NCBI GenBank assembly: GCA_947304495.1
Contig: CAMZBG010000019.1
Coordinates: 1-22,584, forward strand
Length of the DNA: 22,584 nucleotides
Direction of reading: 5' to 3'
Source: an uncultured Clostridia bacterium
Lineage (GTDB): Bacteria; Bacillota_I; Bacilli_A; RF39; UBA660
Part shown: piece by piece, positions 8,980 through 15,597 of the stretch
How positions within the stretch are numbered: position 1 is the stretch's first letter
Layout of the letters: every line of letters begins with the position of its first letter
The notes under the pieces: model-generated
Database searches by the model: none
Seen by the model: the letters and a program-made list of their open reading frames with translations, nothing else
Told to the model about the DNA's origin: nothing
Made by a program: the position numbers and the translations under genes

Positions 8980-9627
8980 ATGATGATACAATATTTAATT
9001 TATATTGCTAATGGATTAATATTATCAGGATTTATAGGTTATTTTTTCTTAGTTGTTTTTAGCAATAAGAAAATTACTAATAGCAATGGATTTAATGTAA
9101 CAAAGGATATTCTAAATGAGTATGATAGTATTAACATTATCGAAAATAAAAGTTATTTTACGGTATATAATATTAAAAGAAAAGTTATTAAAATAGCTAG
9201 TAAGTGTTATTATGGAAATACCCTTAGTGATGTAGCTATTCCATTAATTGAGGCTGGAACTTCAATAATACATGATAAAAAGAATAAATTTATCAATGTA
9301 TGTAGTAATATTTTACCAAATTTAAAATTATTATATATATTACCAATGTTAGCAGTTATTTTAAATACTAATAGTTATGGTACTACAGATGCTAAAATCG
9401 GTATTATTATACTTATTGTTCTATGTTTTATATCTTATATGGTTATAGGTATTAAGACTGAAATATATAATTGGTTAGGTAAAAAAATAAGTAAATCAGA
9501 TGTAAGTAAAGAGAACGTTCCTAAGGTAATTAATTTTGTCAATAAAGTTATTTTAATGGATAAATTTATATTTCTTGGTGAAGCAGTAATGATTATTAGA
9601 TTTGTGGCTATGTTGCTTAATAATTAA
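8980..9627 (+). CDS. YugP-like (putative zinc peptidase family) membrane protein lacking the HExxH motif
   Basis: 215 residues; not a confident family call. The layout matches the YugP/Zn-peptidase-2 family (about 225 residues): an N-terminal membrane helix, then a GFNVTKDILNEY segment like the 'SGxxAAxxIL' start of that domain, a short beta-rich stretch, then LSDVAIPLIEAGTSIIHD where YugP proteins have the zinc-binding AHEVGHALQH. The Glu and Gly align, but both zinc-ligand histidines are replaced (IEAGT for HEVGH). Two or three hydrophobic helices follow (ILPNLKLLYILPMLAVIL and IGIIILIVLCFISYMVIG). If the match is right, this is a catalytically dead paralogue. ATG 8980 is preferred because ATG 8965 falls within the promoter region. 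It is a monocistronic gene with a weak SD. Confidence 0.5.
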   Translation: MMIQYLIYIANGLILSGFIGYFFLVVFSNKKITNSNGFNVTKDILNEYDSINIIENKSYFTVYNIKRKVIKIASKCYYGNTLSDVAIPLIEAGTSIIHDKKNKFINVCSNILPNLKLLYILPMLAVILNTNSYGTTDAKIGIIILIVLCFISYMVIGIKTEIYNWLGKKISKSDVSKENVPKVINFVNKVILMDKFIFLGEAVMIIRFVAMLLNN

Positions 9628-9813
9628 GGTTATAAAAATAAATATACCTTTATATAATAGTGTAAAATTTGATCTTTTGATAACAATATGATGATGGAGT
9701 TATTATTTATAACAGAAATAATGAACAGATGGAATTATTTGGTAATGTTAAGATATTTAATAATGAATAGTTATATAGTATTAAAATAGACATATAATTT
9801 ATCAGGTGATGAT
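9628..9813 (+). other. Intergenic region with possible gene remnant and weak promoter
   Basis: A bulged hairpin (AAGGTTATA ... TATACCTT, about 9626-9650) with a T-poor tail may be the terminator of the gene before it. From about 9684 to 9770, one frame without a start codon reads YDDGVIIYNRNNEQMELFG, then a few more residues to a stop. It looks protein-like and may be a decayed coding fragment. A competing 33-codon frame opens at ATG 9688. TATAAT at 9793-9798 is a plausible -10 for the carboxypeptidase gene, with only a poor -35 (TTATAT, 9771-9776). None of these is certain. Confidence 0.3.
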
Positions 9814-10956
9814 ATGAAAAAAATATGTCTATTTTTTATTATGTTAATTATACCAATTTCTGTTTATGGAGAAGATTTAAATTTAGCTGAGAACGCTAAA
9901 AGTGCTATTTTAATTGAAGTGTCAACAGGAGAAATCTTATATCAGAAAAATGCCAATGAGCGATTAGCACCAGCGTCGATGACTAAGATTATGTCTTTAA
10001 TACTGATAATGGAAAATATTGAAAATGGAAATCTTAAATGGAATGATATGGTAGTTGTTTCTAAGAATGCTGCTTCGATGGGTGGCTCTCAAATCTTTTT
10101 AGAGCAAAATGAGATTATGAGTGTTGAGGACTTAGTTAAGGGAATATGCGTTGCTAGTGGTAATGATGCCACAGTAGCCTTAGCAGAAAAAATTGCTGGA
10201 ACAGAAAAAGCTTTTGTAAAATTAATGAATGATAAAGCTAAAATGTTGGGATTAAGAAATACTAATTTTGTTAATTCTACAGGATTAGATGCTGAAGGGC
10301 ATTATTCAAGTGCTTATGATATGGCAATGATGGCTAAAGAATTAGTACGACATCAAAAAATATTAGAGTTTTCTAGTATATATGAAGATTATTTAAGAAA
10401 GAATACAGCTAATAGTTTTTGGTTAGTGAATACTAATAAATTAGTTAAGTTTTATTCATATGTCGATGGACTTAAAACAGGATATACATCTGATGCTGGA
10501 TATTGTCTAACAGCTACCGGTAAGAAAAAAGATATGCGCTTAGTAAGTGTTGTTATGGGTGAAGAGAGTAGTGAGATGCGTAGTTCGGATACAATGGCTA
10601 TGTTAGACTATGGATTTAATATGTATAGTATTGAAAAAGTAATTGAAAAAGAAAAAGCAATTGGCAGTGTCGATGTTAATTTAGGAGAAAAAGAACATAC
10701 AGATATAGTTTCAAAGAAAGATATTACGGTATTAAATAATACTCAGATGAACAAAAAGGAAATAAAATATGATATTAAAACAAATAAGATTATAGCACCA
10801 GTTAAAGCTGGAGATATAGTAGGTAAAATAGTGGTGTATACGAATGGTAAATATAGTTATGATGTTGAATTAACAGTATTAAATGATATTAAAAAAGTTA
10901 ATATATTTGTTTTAATGCTAAGAAATTTAAAAGATGTATTTAGTATAAATATATAA
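9814..10956 (+). CDS. D-alanyl-D-alanine carboxypeptidase (DacA/DacF-type, peptidase S11)
   Basis: Low-molecular-weight penicillin-binding protein that trims the terminal D-Ala from peptidoglycan stem peptides outside the membrane; 380 residues. A signal peptide covers residues 1-19. The active-site triad of motifs is complete: SMTK with nucleophile Ser55 and Lys58, SGN (115-117) and KTG (221-223). After residue ~270 there is a PBP5-C-type beta domain, and the chain ends in a hydrophobic/amphipathic tail (VNIFVLMLRNLKDVFSI), as expected for membrane attachment. The SD GGTGAT sits 3 nt before ATG 9814. It is convergent with the minus-strand deacetylase gene and shares a bidirectional terminator with it. 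Confidence 0.93.
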   Translation: MKKICLFFIMLIIPISVYGEDLNLAENAKSAILIEVSTGEILYQKNANERLAPASMTKIMSLILIMENIENGNLKWNDMVVVSKNAASMGGSQIFLEQNEIMSVEDLVKGICVASGNDATVALAEKIAGTEKAFVKLMNDKAKMLGLRNTNFVNSTGLDAEGHYSSAYDMAMMAKELVRHQKILEFSSIYEDYLRKNTANSFWLVNTNKLVKFYSYVDGLKTGYTSDAGYCLTATGKKKDMRLVSVVMGEESSEMRSSDTMAMLDYGFNMYSIEKVIEKEKAIGSVDVNLGEKEHTDIVSKKDITVLNNTQMNKKEIKYDIKTNKIIAPVKAGDIVGKIVVYTNGKYSYDVELTVLNDIKKVNIFVLMLRNLKDVFSINI

Positions 10957-10979
10957 AAAATCAGGATAACCTGATTTTT
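10956..10979. terminator. Bidirectional terminator between convergent genes
   Basis: Perfect 10-bp stem AAAAATCAGG / CCTGATTTTT with loop ATAA, so it works in both directions. It touches the stop codons of the carboxypeptidase (plus strand) and the deacetylase (minus strand, stop at 10978-10980). Confidence 0.9.
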
Positions 10980-11943
10980 ATTTATTTACTTTAATGCTTT
11001 CATAAAATAGTGGCAATATAATATAATTTCTTGCCTGTAAATATTCTATGGCTCTTGGTAAAATAGCTAATGTTTGATAACTATAATCGTGAAATAGTAC
11101 TACTTCAATATTTTCATTGATAGAGCCAGTAAAATTATTCCAAGCAATATCTGAATTGGCTACATATCCGCCATCACCATCTTGAGCTGTCCAATCAACC
11201 CAACCATAATTACGTTTTTTTAATTCTTCCATAATCTTATTGACATTACTACCACTTAGAGCTCTAGCAGTAGCTGATCCTCCAGGAAATCTAACAATAT
11301 TAGTTGTGATACCAGTTCTTTCTTTAATTAAATTTTCTTGTGTTTTTACTTGATTTATAAAGGAATCAGCATTTGTATAAAGCCCATTAAATATAGCATG
11401 AGAATATGTATGATTAGCTATTGTATGTCCATTATCAACAATTTTCTTATATGTTTCTTTGCAGGAATAGCTTTTGTTATCATAGCATGTATCTTTATCT
11501 AAACCAATAGTAAAGAAAGTTGCTTTTACTTTATATTTTTTTAAAATTGCTAAATATTCATCTGTTAGATGATATGGACCATCATCAAATGTTAAATAGG
11601 CAATTTTGTAGTTCGTTTCATTTTTAGTTATTTTATTTTCTAGTTTCTTAGCTAATTCAAATACATTACTTTTTTTATTAGCAATATTTGCTTCTAGATG
11701 TTTTAAATCTTCTATTTCTTTTGATAAATTATTATTAATATTGGCTGCTTCATTAGTGTTCTTTTTAACTTCTTCAGCAGCAATAGTTAGCTCTTTATTT
11801 TTCTCGATTTCTTTTTTTATAAGAAAATAATTATTGATGGTAAGTAGTGACATAGCAATAAGACTAATAGTTATCAAAGTTATGATGATAAAGCTTTTTT
11901 TAGCTTTTCTTCGTTTTCTTGCCAAATTTCTAGTTCTTCCCAT
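10978..11943 (-). CDS. Membrane-anchored polysaccharide deacetylase (NodB domain, CE4)
   Basis: 321 residues. A short basic cytoplasmic tail (MGRTRNLARKRRKAKKS) and one membrane helix (~17-38) lead to an extracellular coiled coil rich in Glu/Lys/Asn (~40-105), then a NodB domain. Metal and catalytic motifs are TFDDGP (118-123, Asp120/Asp121), NHTYSH (His178 and His182), RFPGGS (218-223), and LFHDYS near the C-terminus. The family removes N-acetyl groups from peptidoglycan or surface glycan. The start ATG lies inside the upstream small gene, overlapping it by 64 nt in another frame. There is no strong SD, so translation is probably coupled to the upstream gene. An internal start cannot be excluded, but it would remove the basic N-terminus. 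Confidence 0.9.
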   Translation of the reverse strand: MGRTRNLARKRRKAKKSFIIITLITISLIAMSLLTINNYFLIKKEIEKNKELTIAAEEVKKNTNEAANINNNLSKEIEDLKHLEANIANKKSNVFELAKKLENKITKNETNYKIAYLTFDDGPYHLTDEYLAILKKYKVKATFFTIGLDKDTCYDNKSYSCKETYKKIVDNGHTIANHTYSHAIFNGLYTNADSFINQVKTQENLIKERTGITTNIVRFPGGSATARALSGSNVNKIMEELKKRNYGWVDWTAQDGDGGYVANSDIAWNNFTGSINENIEVVLFHDYSYQTLAILPRAIEYLQARNYIILPLFYESIKVNK

Positions 11944-12155
11944 GAATTTTTCTTTTCATCCTTTGTTTTATTGATTTCATTTTGATATTCTTGATTTCTT
12001 TTGTTTAGTATTTTGTTATTTCGTTTTAAATTAAGAATATAAGTTTCTAATTTTTTGTTGTCATATTTAGTCTTTTCTAGTTTAAAACATGAATATATGA
12101 AAATACTAAAGAAAAGAACTACGATAACTATTACTGCTTTTTTCACTACAATCAT
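11880..12155 (-). CDS. Small single-pass membrane protein with coiled coil
   Basis: Up to 91 residues: a hydrophobic N-terminal helix (AVIVIVVLFFSIFIYSCF), then a highly charged Asn/Lys/Glu helix likely to form a coiled coil. This resembles FtsL/DivIC-type proteins in architecture, but I see no family signature. A promoter lies just upstream, placing the transcript start only ~4 nt before ATG 12155. A GTG at 12146 (giving a VKKAVIV N-terminus) has a GAGATGAT SD-like match 4 nt upstream and may be the true start. Its last 21 codons overlap the deacetylase gene in another frame. The shared TM-plus-coiled-coil design suggests the two products may interact; that is inference. Confidence 0.6.
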   Translation of the reverse strand: MIVVKKAVIVIVVLFFSIFIYSCFKLEKTKYDNKKLETYILNLKRNNKILNKRNQEYQNEINKTKDEKKNSWEELEIWQENEEKLKKALSS

Positions 12156-12165
12156 CTCATATATT

Positions 12166-12194
12166 ATGATAACTCATAATAATAATTTTATCAA
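12166..12194 (-). promoter_or_regulatory. Promoter of the minus-strand coiled-coil/deacetylase operon
   Basis: On the minus strand, TTGATA (12194-12189), a 17-bp spacer and TATCAT (12171-12166). The predicted start is around 12159, so the mRNA leader is very short. Confidence 0.6.
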
Positions 12195-12210
12195 TATTTT
12201 TAAGATGAAA

Positions 12211-12231
12211 AAAATAGCATTTTAGCTATTT
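12211..12231 (-). terminator. Intrinsic terminator of the DUF378 gene
   Basis: On the minus strand, stem AAATAGC / GCTATTT with a 6-nt loop followed by a run of T's. It lies just after the DUF378 stop and upstream of the minus-strand promoter for the next operon. Confidence 0.85.
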
Positions 12232-12241
12232 GAATAAATGA

Positions 12242-12439
12242 TTAATGATCTAAATCTTTAGTAAAGATACCAATCTGAATTAAACCTGCTAGCATGACTA
12301 AAACATAGACAATTCTAGTCAATAGTGAACCATCTCCAAGTAGGTATTCAACTAAATTAAAATTTAATAATCCTACTAAACCCCAGTTTATGCATCCTAC
12401 TATTCCTAATGCTAAGGCACTCTTATATAATGTATTCAT
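12242..12439 (-). CDS. DUF378 family small membrane protein
   Basis: 65 residues with two hydrophobic helices (ALALGIVGCINWGLVGLL and LLTRIVYVLVMLAGLIQIG) joined by the FNLVEYLLGDGS loop. The INWGLVG motif and this size are typical of DUF378, a family of small bacterial membrane proteins of unknown function. A strong SD (GGAGGA) precedes the ATG on the minus strand. It is monocistronic with its own terminator. Confidence 0.88.
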   Translation of the reverse strand: MNTLYKSALALGIVGCINWGLVGLLNFNLVEYLLGDGSLLTRIVYVLVMLAGLIQIGIFTKDLDH

Positions 12440-12548
12440 ATCTATCCTCCTTGATAATTATATTTTTACCAAAAATTATATAATTATTCATCATATTAAG
12501 AAAAATTAAGCCATATAATTTACCATAAGATAAAAAATGGGGTGAAGC

Positions 12549-13619
12549 GTGAAAAAAATATTTTTAAGTTTATTTTTAATTGGTTTATTTTTGACAGGAT
12601 GTGCTAAACATAATGAAAAGGAAGTGTTAAAAGAATTTCAGACAAAAGTAAATGATACTAATTCATACTATTTATCTGGTGAAATGGAATTAGTGAATAA
12701 TGAAGATGTATATAATTATAAGATAAGTGTATCATATAAAAAAGAAGACTATTATAAGATTGAATTAGTAAATGTAATAAATGATCATAAACAGATTATT
12801 TTGAGAAATGATGAAGGAGTATATATTGTAACACCATCACTTAATAAGAGTTTTAAATTTCAGAGTGATTGGCCATATAATAATTCTCAAGTATATCTTT
12901 TAGCAAGTTTATTAGATGATATTCTCAATGATGAAAAGAGAACATTTGAGGATAGTAAGGAAGGTTATATCTTTACTTCAATGGTAAACTATCCAAATAA
13001 TGAGAAATTAGTTAAACAAAAAATATATTTTGGTAAAGATTATTTGCCAACAAAAGTTGAAGTATTAGATGCTGATGGTAAAGCTCAGATTACAATGAAG
13101 TTTGATAAAATTGATTTAAAGACGGAATTTAATGATACTTATTTTGATTTAAATGCTATTTTAGATACAAATACGGTAACAGAAAATAAAAAAGAAGATG
13201 AAAAGAAAAATGATAATACTGAATCACAAGAACCAAATAGTGAAGAAAAGAATGATATAAAAACAAAGGAAACAGCAACAATTGATGATATAATTTATCC
13301 AATGTATTTACCTGTCAATACGTATTTGACAGGTCAAGAAAAGGTGAATACTGATGAAGGTGAACGATTAATATTGACTTTTACTGGAGATAAATCGTTT
13401 GTTTTGATGGAACAAGTAGCAGAATATAGTAATACACCTGAGATAATTCCAACATATGGCGATGTTGAATTGATTGGTTCATCATTGGCAGTAATCAATG
13501 ATAATTCAGCTAATTGGTTCGATAATGGAATAGAATACTATCTTGTAAGTGATGTTCTTAGTACAGATGAAATGTTACAAGTAGTTAGATCGATTAGTGT
13601 CCTTCCAGTAAGTAAATAA
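12549..13619 (+). CDS. Lipoprotein with LolA/YdcC-like N-domain and DUF4367-like C-domain
   Basis: 356 residues. A lipoprotein signal ends in the lipobox FLTGC (Cys18). Residues ~20-200 form a beta-rich domain that reads like outer-membrane-lipoprotein-sorting-protein relatives of Gram-positives (YdcC/GerS type): YYLSGEMELVNNEDVYNYKI, repeated strands, and YLPTKVEVLDADGKAQITMKF. A charged low-complexity linker (~205-245, Lys/Glu/Asn-rich) joins it to a second domain (~250-356) with PMYLPVNTYLTGQEKV and SVLPVSK, similar to DUF4367 domains. The start is GTG 12549, with SD GGTGAA upstream; no better ATG is in frame. A TATAAT at 12514-12519 may be its -10. The molecular role is unknown; envelope stress or germination roles of relatives cannot be transferred. 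Confidence 0.7.
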   Translation: MKKIFLSLFLIGLFLTGCAKHNEKEVLKEFQTKVNDTNSYYLSGEMELVNNEDVYNYKISVSYKKEDYYKIELVNVINDHKQIILRNDEGVYIVTPSLNKSFKFQSDWPYNNSQVYLLASLLDDILNDEKRTFEDSKEGYIFTSMVNYPNNEKLVKQKIYFGKDYLPTKVEVLDADGKAQITMKFDKIDLKTEFNDTYFDLNAILDTNTVTENKKEDEKKNDNTESQEPNSEEKNDIKTKETATIDDIIYPMYLPVNTYLTGQEKVNTDEGERLILTFTGDKSFVLMEQVAEYSNTPEIIPTYGDVELIGSSLAVINDNSANWFDNGIEYYLVSDVLSTDEMLQVVRSISVLPVSK

Positions 13620-13645
13620 TTCAAGGTATTAACCTTGAATTTTTC
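13620..13645 (+). terminator. Intrinsic terminator after the lipoprotein gene
   Basis: 8-bp perfect stem TTCAAGGT / ACCTTGAA with loop ATTA, followed by TTTTTC, directly after the stop codon. Confidence 0.9.
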
Positions 13646-13657
13646 TGTTAATAATAT

Positions 13658-13686
13658 TTGTGATTTTGGCTATTATATGATACAAT
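13658..13686 (+). promoter_or_regulatory. Promoter of the beta-lactamase-like gene
   Basis: TTGTGA (13658-13663), a 17-bp spacer and TACAAT (13681-13686). The predicted start is near 13693, giving a leader of about 25 nt to ATG 13718. Confidence 0.6.
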
Positions 13687-13717
13687 TATTTATAGAGTAG
13701 AAAAGTTGGTTGGTAAT

Positions 13718-15238
13718 ATGAATAATAGAGATGATAATCAAGTAAGATTTGATAAGTTATATGAACTATTGGGTGATGAAGTAAATAGCGTCTTTGAAGA
13801 TAAAACTGATAATAAAGATATATTTACTGATAATAATACTCAAGTATTTTCTTCAACCAATGAAGAAGATAAAAATGAACCAACCAATAATGCATTATTT
13901 AATAGTGGCGTGTTGCCTCAAAGAATTCTAAATGAAACCAATACTGAAACGGTTCATGATGAATTAGCCAACGAAGTTACAGAATTAGAAAAAAGAATAA
14001 GTGGCAATAGTGAAGAGAATAGGGTACAAGTACCTCATGAAGTATCGATAAAGGAAGAAAAATTATTCGTAGAAGAAAAACCAATACCAAGTGATACTTA
14101 TTCTAAGAGTGATGTATTTAGAAATAAGAATATAATCTTAAAAGATGATTTTGATGACGGTTTAGACGCTGAAGAAATACGTAGCTTAAGGGATTTATTA
14201 GCTAATAAAAAGTTTTTAAAGTATACTTTAATTTTAGCATTTATTTTTGTATGTATAGTAGTTGGAAAGGCATTTTATTTTGGCGATAAATTAGATGAAT
14301 ATGAAGACTATTATACGGTAATTGAAAAGAAAGAAGAAGAAGTAGCTAAGATATATGAAGGTAGTAAAATAGATAACGAAGTGTTAAAGAAAGTGGCTGC
14401 TAATGAACTTATTACATGTATCAATTCAAAAGTTGATATGGATAATTTATCTAATGAGATAAAAGGTGTAATAAACGAAATAAATGGTTATTATAATCAA
14501 TCAAATAATTATTTTGCCTTTTTATATAAAGATATATATACAGGATTTACGGTTAGTTATAATGCTAATCAAAATATATTTACAGCTAGTACAATCAAAG
14601 GACCTACAGATATTTATATATATGAGATGGCCAGTCAAGGTAAAGTTGATTTAGATGAAGAGCTTACTTATACAGGATACTATGTCAATAATGGTAGTGG
14701 GGTATTAAAGACTAAGCCAATAAATACTAAATATAGTGTAAGAACATTACTAGGCTATTCGACAATATATAGCGATAATGCCGCACATAATATGTTAGAA
14801 GATCATTTCGGTAGAACTAATATGTTAAAGTTTTGGCAAGACAAGGGAACAACAGCAATATTTACTGCTAATAATAATTGGGGAGTTACCAATGCTCATG
14901 ATGCATCAATATATATGAGTGAGTTATATAATTTTTATGTTGAAAATAATGAATATGGCGAAGCACTTATGAATAATTTTATGAATGCTACACCAAAGTT
15001 TATTGTCGGTAAAAATCATTATGTTGTGGCTAATAAGAGTGGTTGGAGTGGTACTGCTATTCATGATGTATCGATCGTTTTTGCAGATAATCCATATATT
15101 GTGGTTGGTTTATCTAATTTGGGTGATACAGATTATTATATGAGTTATTTTAGCAGGGTTAATGATTTAGCTTATAAATTACATACTGAATATTGGAAAT
15201 ATAAAATGAATCAATGTAATAATATAAAACAATACTAA
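13718..15238 (+). CDS. Membrane-anchored class A beta-lactamase-like serine hydrolase
   Basis: 506 residues. A long acidic, Asn/Glu-rich and probably disordered cytoplasmic region (1-~160) precedes one membrane helix (~168-185, YTLILAFIFVCIVVG). A coiled linker and an extracellular serine hydrolase domain (~255-490) follow. The three active-site elements are STIK (Ser291/Lys294), SDN (352-354) and KSG (440-442), the set seen in class A beta-lactamase relatives (beta-lactamase2-type domains). Such domains occur in real beta-lactamases and in cell-wall-acting or non-catalytic proteins. No Glu166-type omega-loop motif is obvious, so antibiotic hydrolysis should not be assumed. ATG 13718 is preferred over TTG 13706. 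It is monocistronic, flanked by its own promoter and terminator. Confidence 0.8.
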   Translation: MNNRDDNQVRFDKLYELLGDEVNSVFEDKTDNKDIFTDNNTQVFSSTNEEDKNEPTNNALFNSGVLPQRILNETNTETVHDELANEVTELEKRISGNSEENRVQVPHEVSIKEEKLFVEEKPIPSDTYSKSDVFRNKNIILKDDFDDGLDAEEIRSLRDLLANKKFLKYTLILAFIFVCIVVGKAFYFGDKLDEYEDYYTVIEKKEEEVAKIYEGSKIDNEVLKKVAANELITCINSKVDMDNLSNEIKGVINEINGYYNQSNNYFAFLYKDIYTGFTVSYNANQNIFTASTIKGPTDIYIYEMASQGKVDLDEELTYTGYYVNNGSGVLKTKPINTKYSVRTLLGYSTIYSDNAAHNMLEDHFGRTNMLKFWQDKGTTAIFTANNNWGVTNAHDASIYMSELYNFYVENNEYGEALMNNFMNATPKFIVGKNHYVVANKSGWSGTAIHDVSIVFADNPYIVVGLSNLGDTDYYMSYFSRVNDLAYKLHTEYWKYKMNQCNNIKQY

Positions 15239-15266
15239 TAACAAACTATTTGGTTTGTTATTTTTA
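15239..15266 (+). terminator. Intrinsic terminator after the beta-lactamase-like gene
   Basis: 8-bp perfect stem TAACAAAC / GTTTGTTA with a 6-nt loop, followed by TTTTTAT. A possible gatC promoter follows closely (TTGTTA 15255-15260, 18 bp, TATACT 15279-15284), its -35 lying inside this terminator. Confidence 0.85.
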
Positions 15267-15309
15267 TATATTTTGTGATATACTTATGTTTAGTGATGGA
15301 GGGATAATA

Positions 15310-15597
15310 ATGGATAAGGATGTATTGAAATCATTAGCAAAAAAATTAATGTTTACGATGGATGAAGAAGAATATGATACATTATCAGGAGAATTTGAAA
15401 TAATTTTAAAGCAGATGGATTTAATAGGAAAAATTGATAATATCGATAAAGTGGAACCACTAGTTTATCCGTTTCCTTTAGATGATGTAAAACTTAGAGA
15501 AGATGAAGCTCATGATGAACTTGCAATCGAAGATATATTAGTTAATAGTGGAAGTAATCTATATAATCAAGTTAAACTTCCTAAGGTGGTGGAATAA
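15310..15597 (+). CDS. gatC: Aspartyl/glutamyl-tRNA amidotransferase subunit C
   Basis: Small helical subunit (95 residues) that stabilises GatA-GatB in the enzyme converting misacylated Asp-tRNA(Asn) and Glu-tRNA(Gln) to the amides. Family signs are the LAKKLMFTMDEEEYDTLSGE N-terminal helix, the IDNIDKVEPLVYPFP hinge (compare the usual 'TxxVxPxxxP') and LREDEAHDEL. The start ATG 15310 follows GGAGGG; the frame extends upstream but without a good SD. It overlaps gatA by 1 nt (TAATG). It is first in a gatC-gatA-gatB operon. Confidence 0.92.
   Translation: MDKDVLKSLAKKLMFTMDEEEYDTLSGEFEIILKQMDLIGKIDNIDKVEPLVYPFPLDDVKLREDEAHDELAIEDILVNSGSNLYNQVKLPKVVE

Noticed and set aside
12440..12548. Divergent promoter pair for the DUF378 gene and the lipoprotein gene
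   Set aside because: TATAAT-like hexamers occur on both strands, but no -35 at proper spacing is convincing in such AT-rich DNA.
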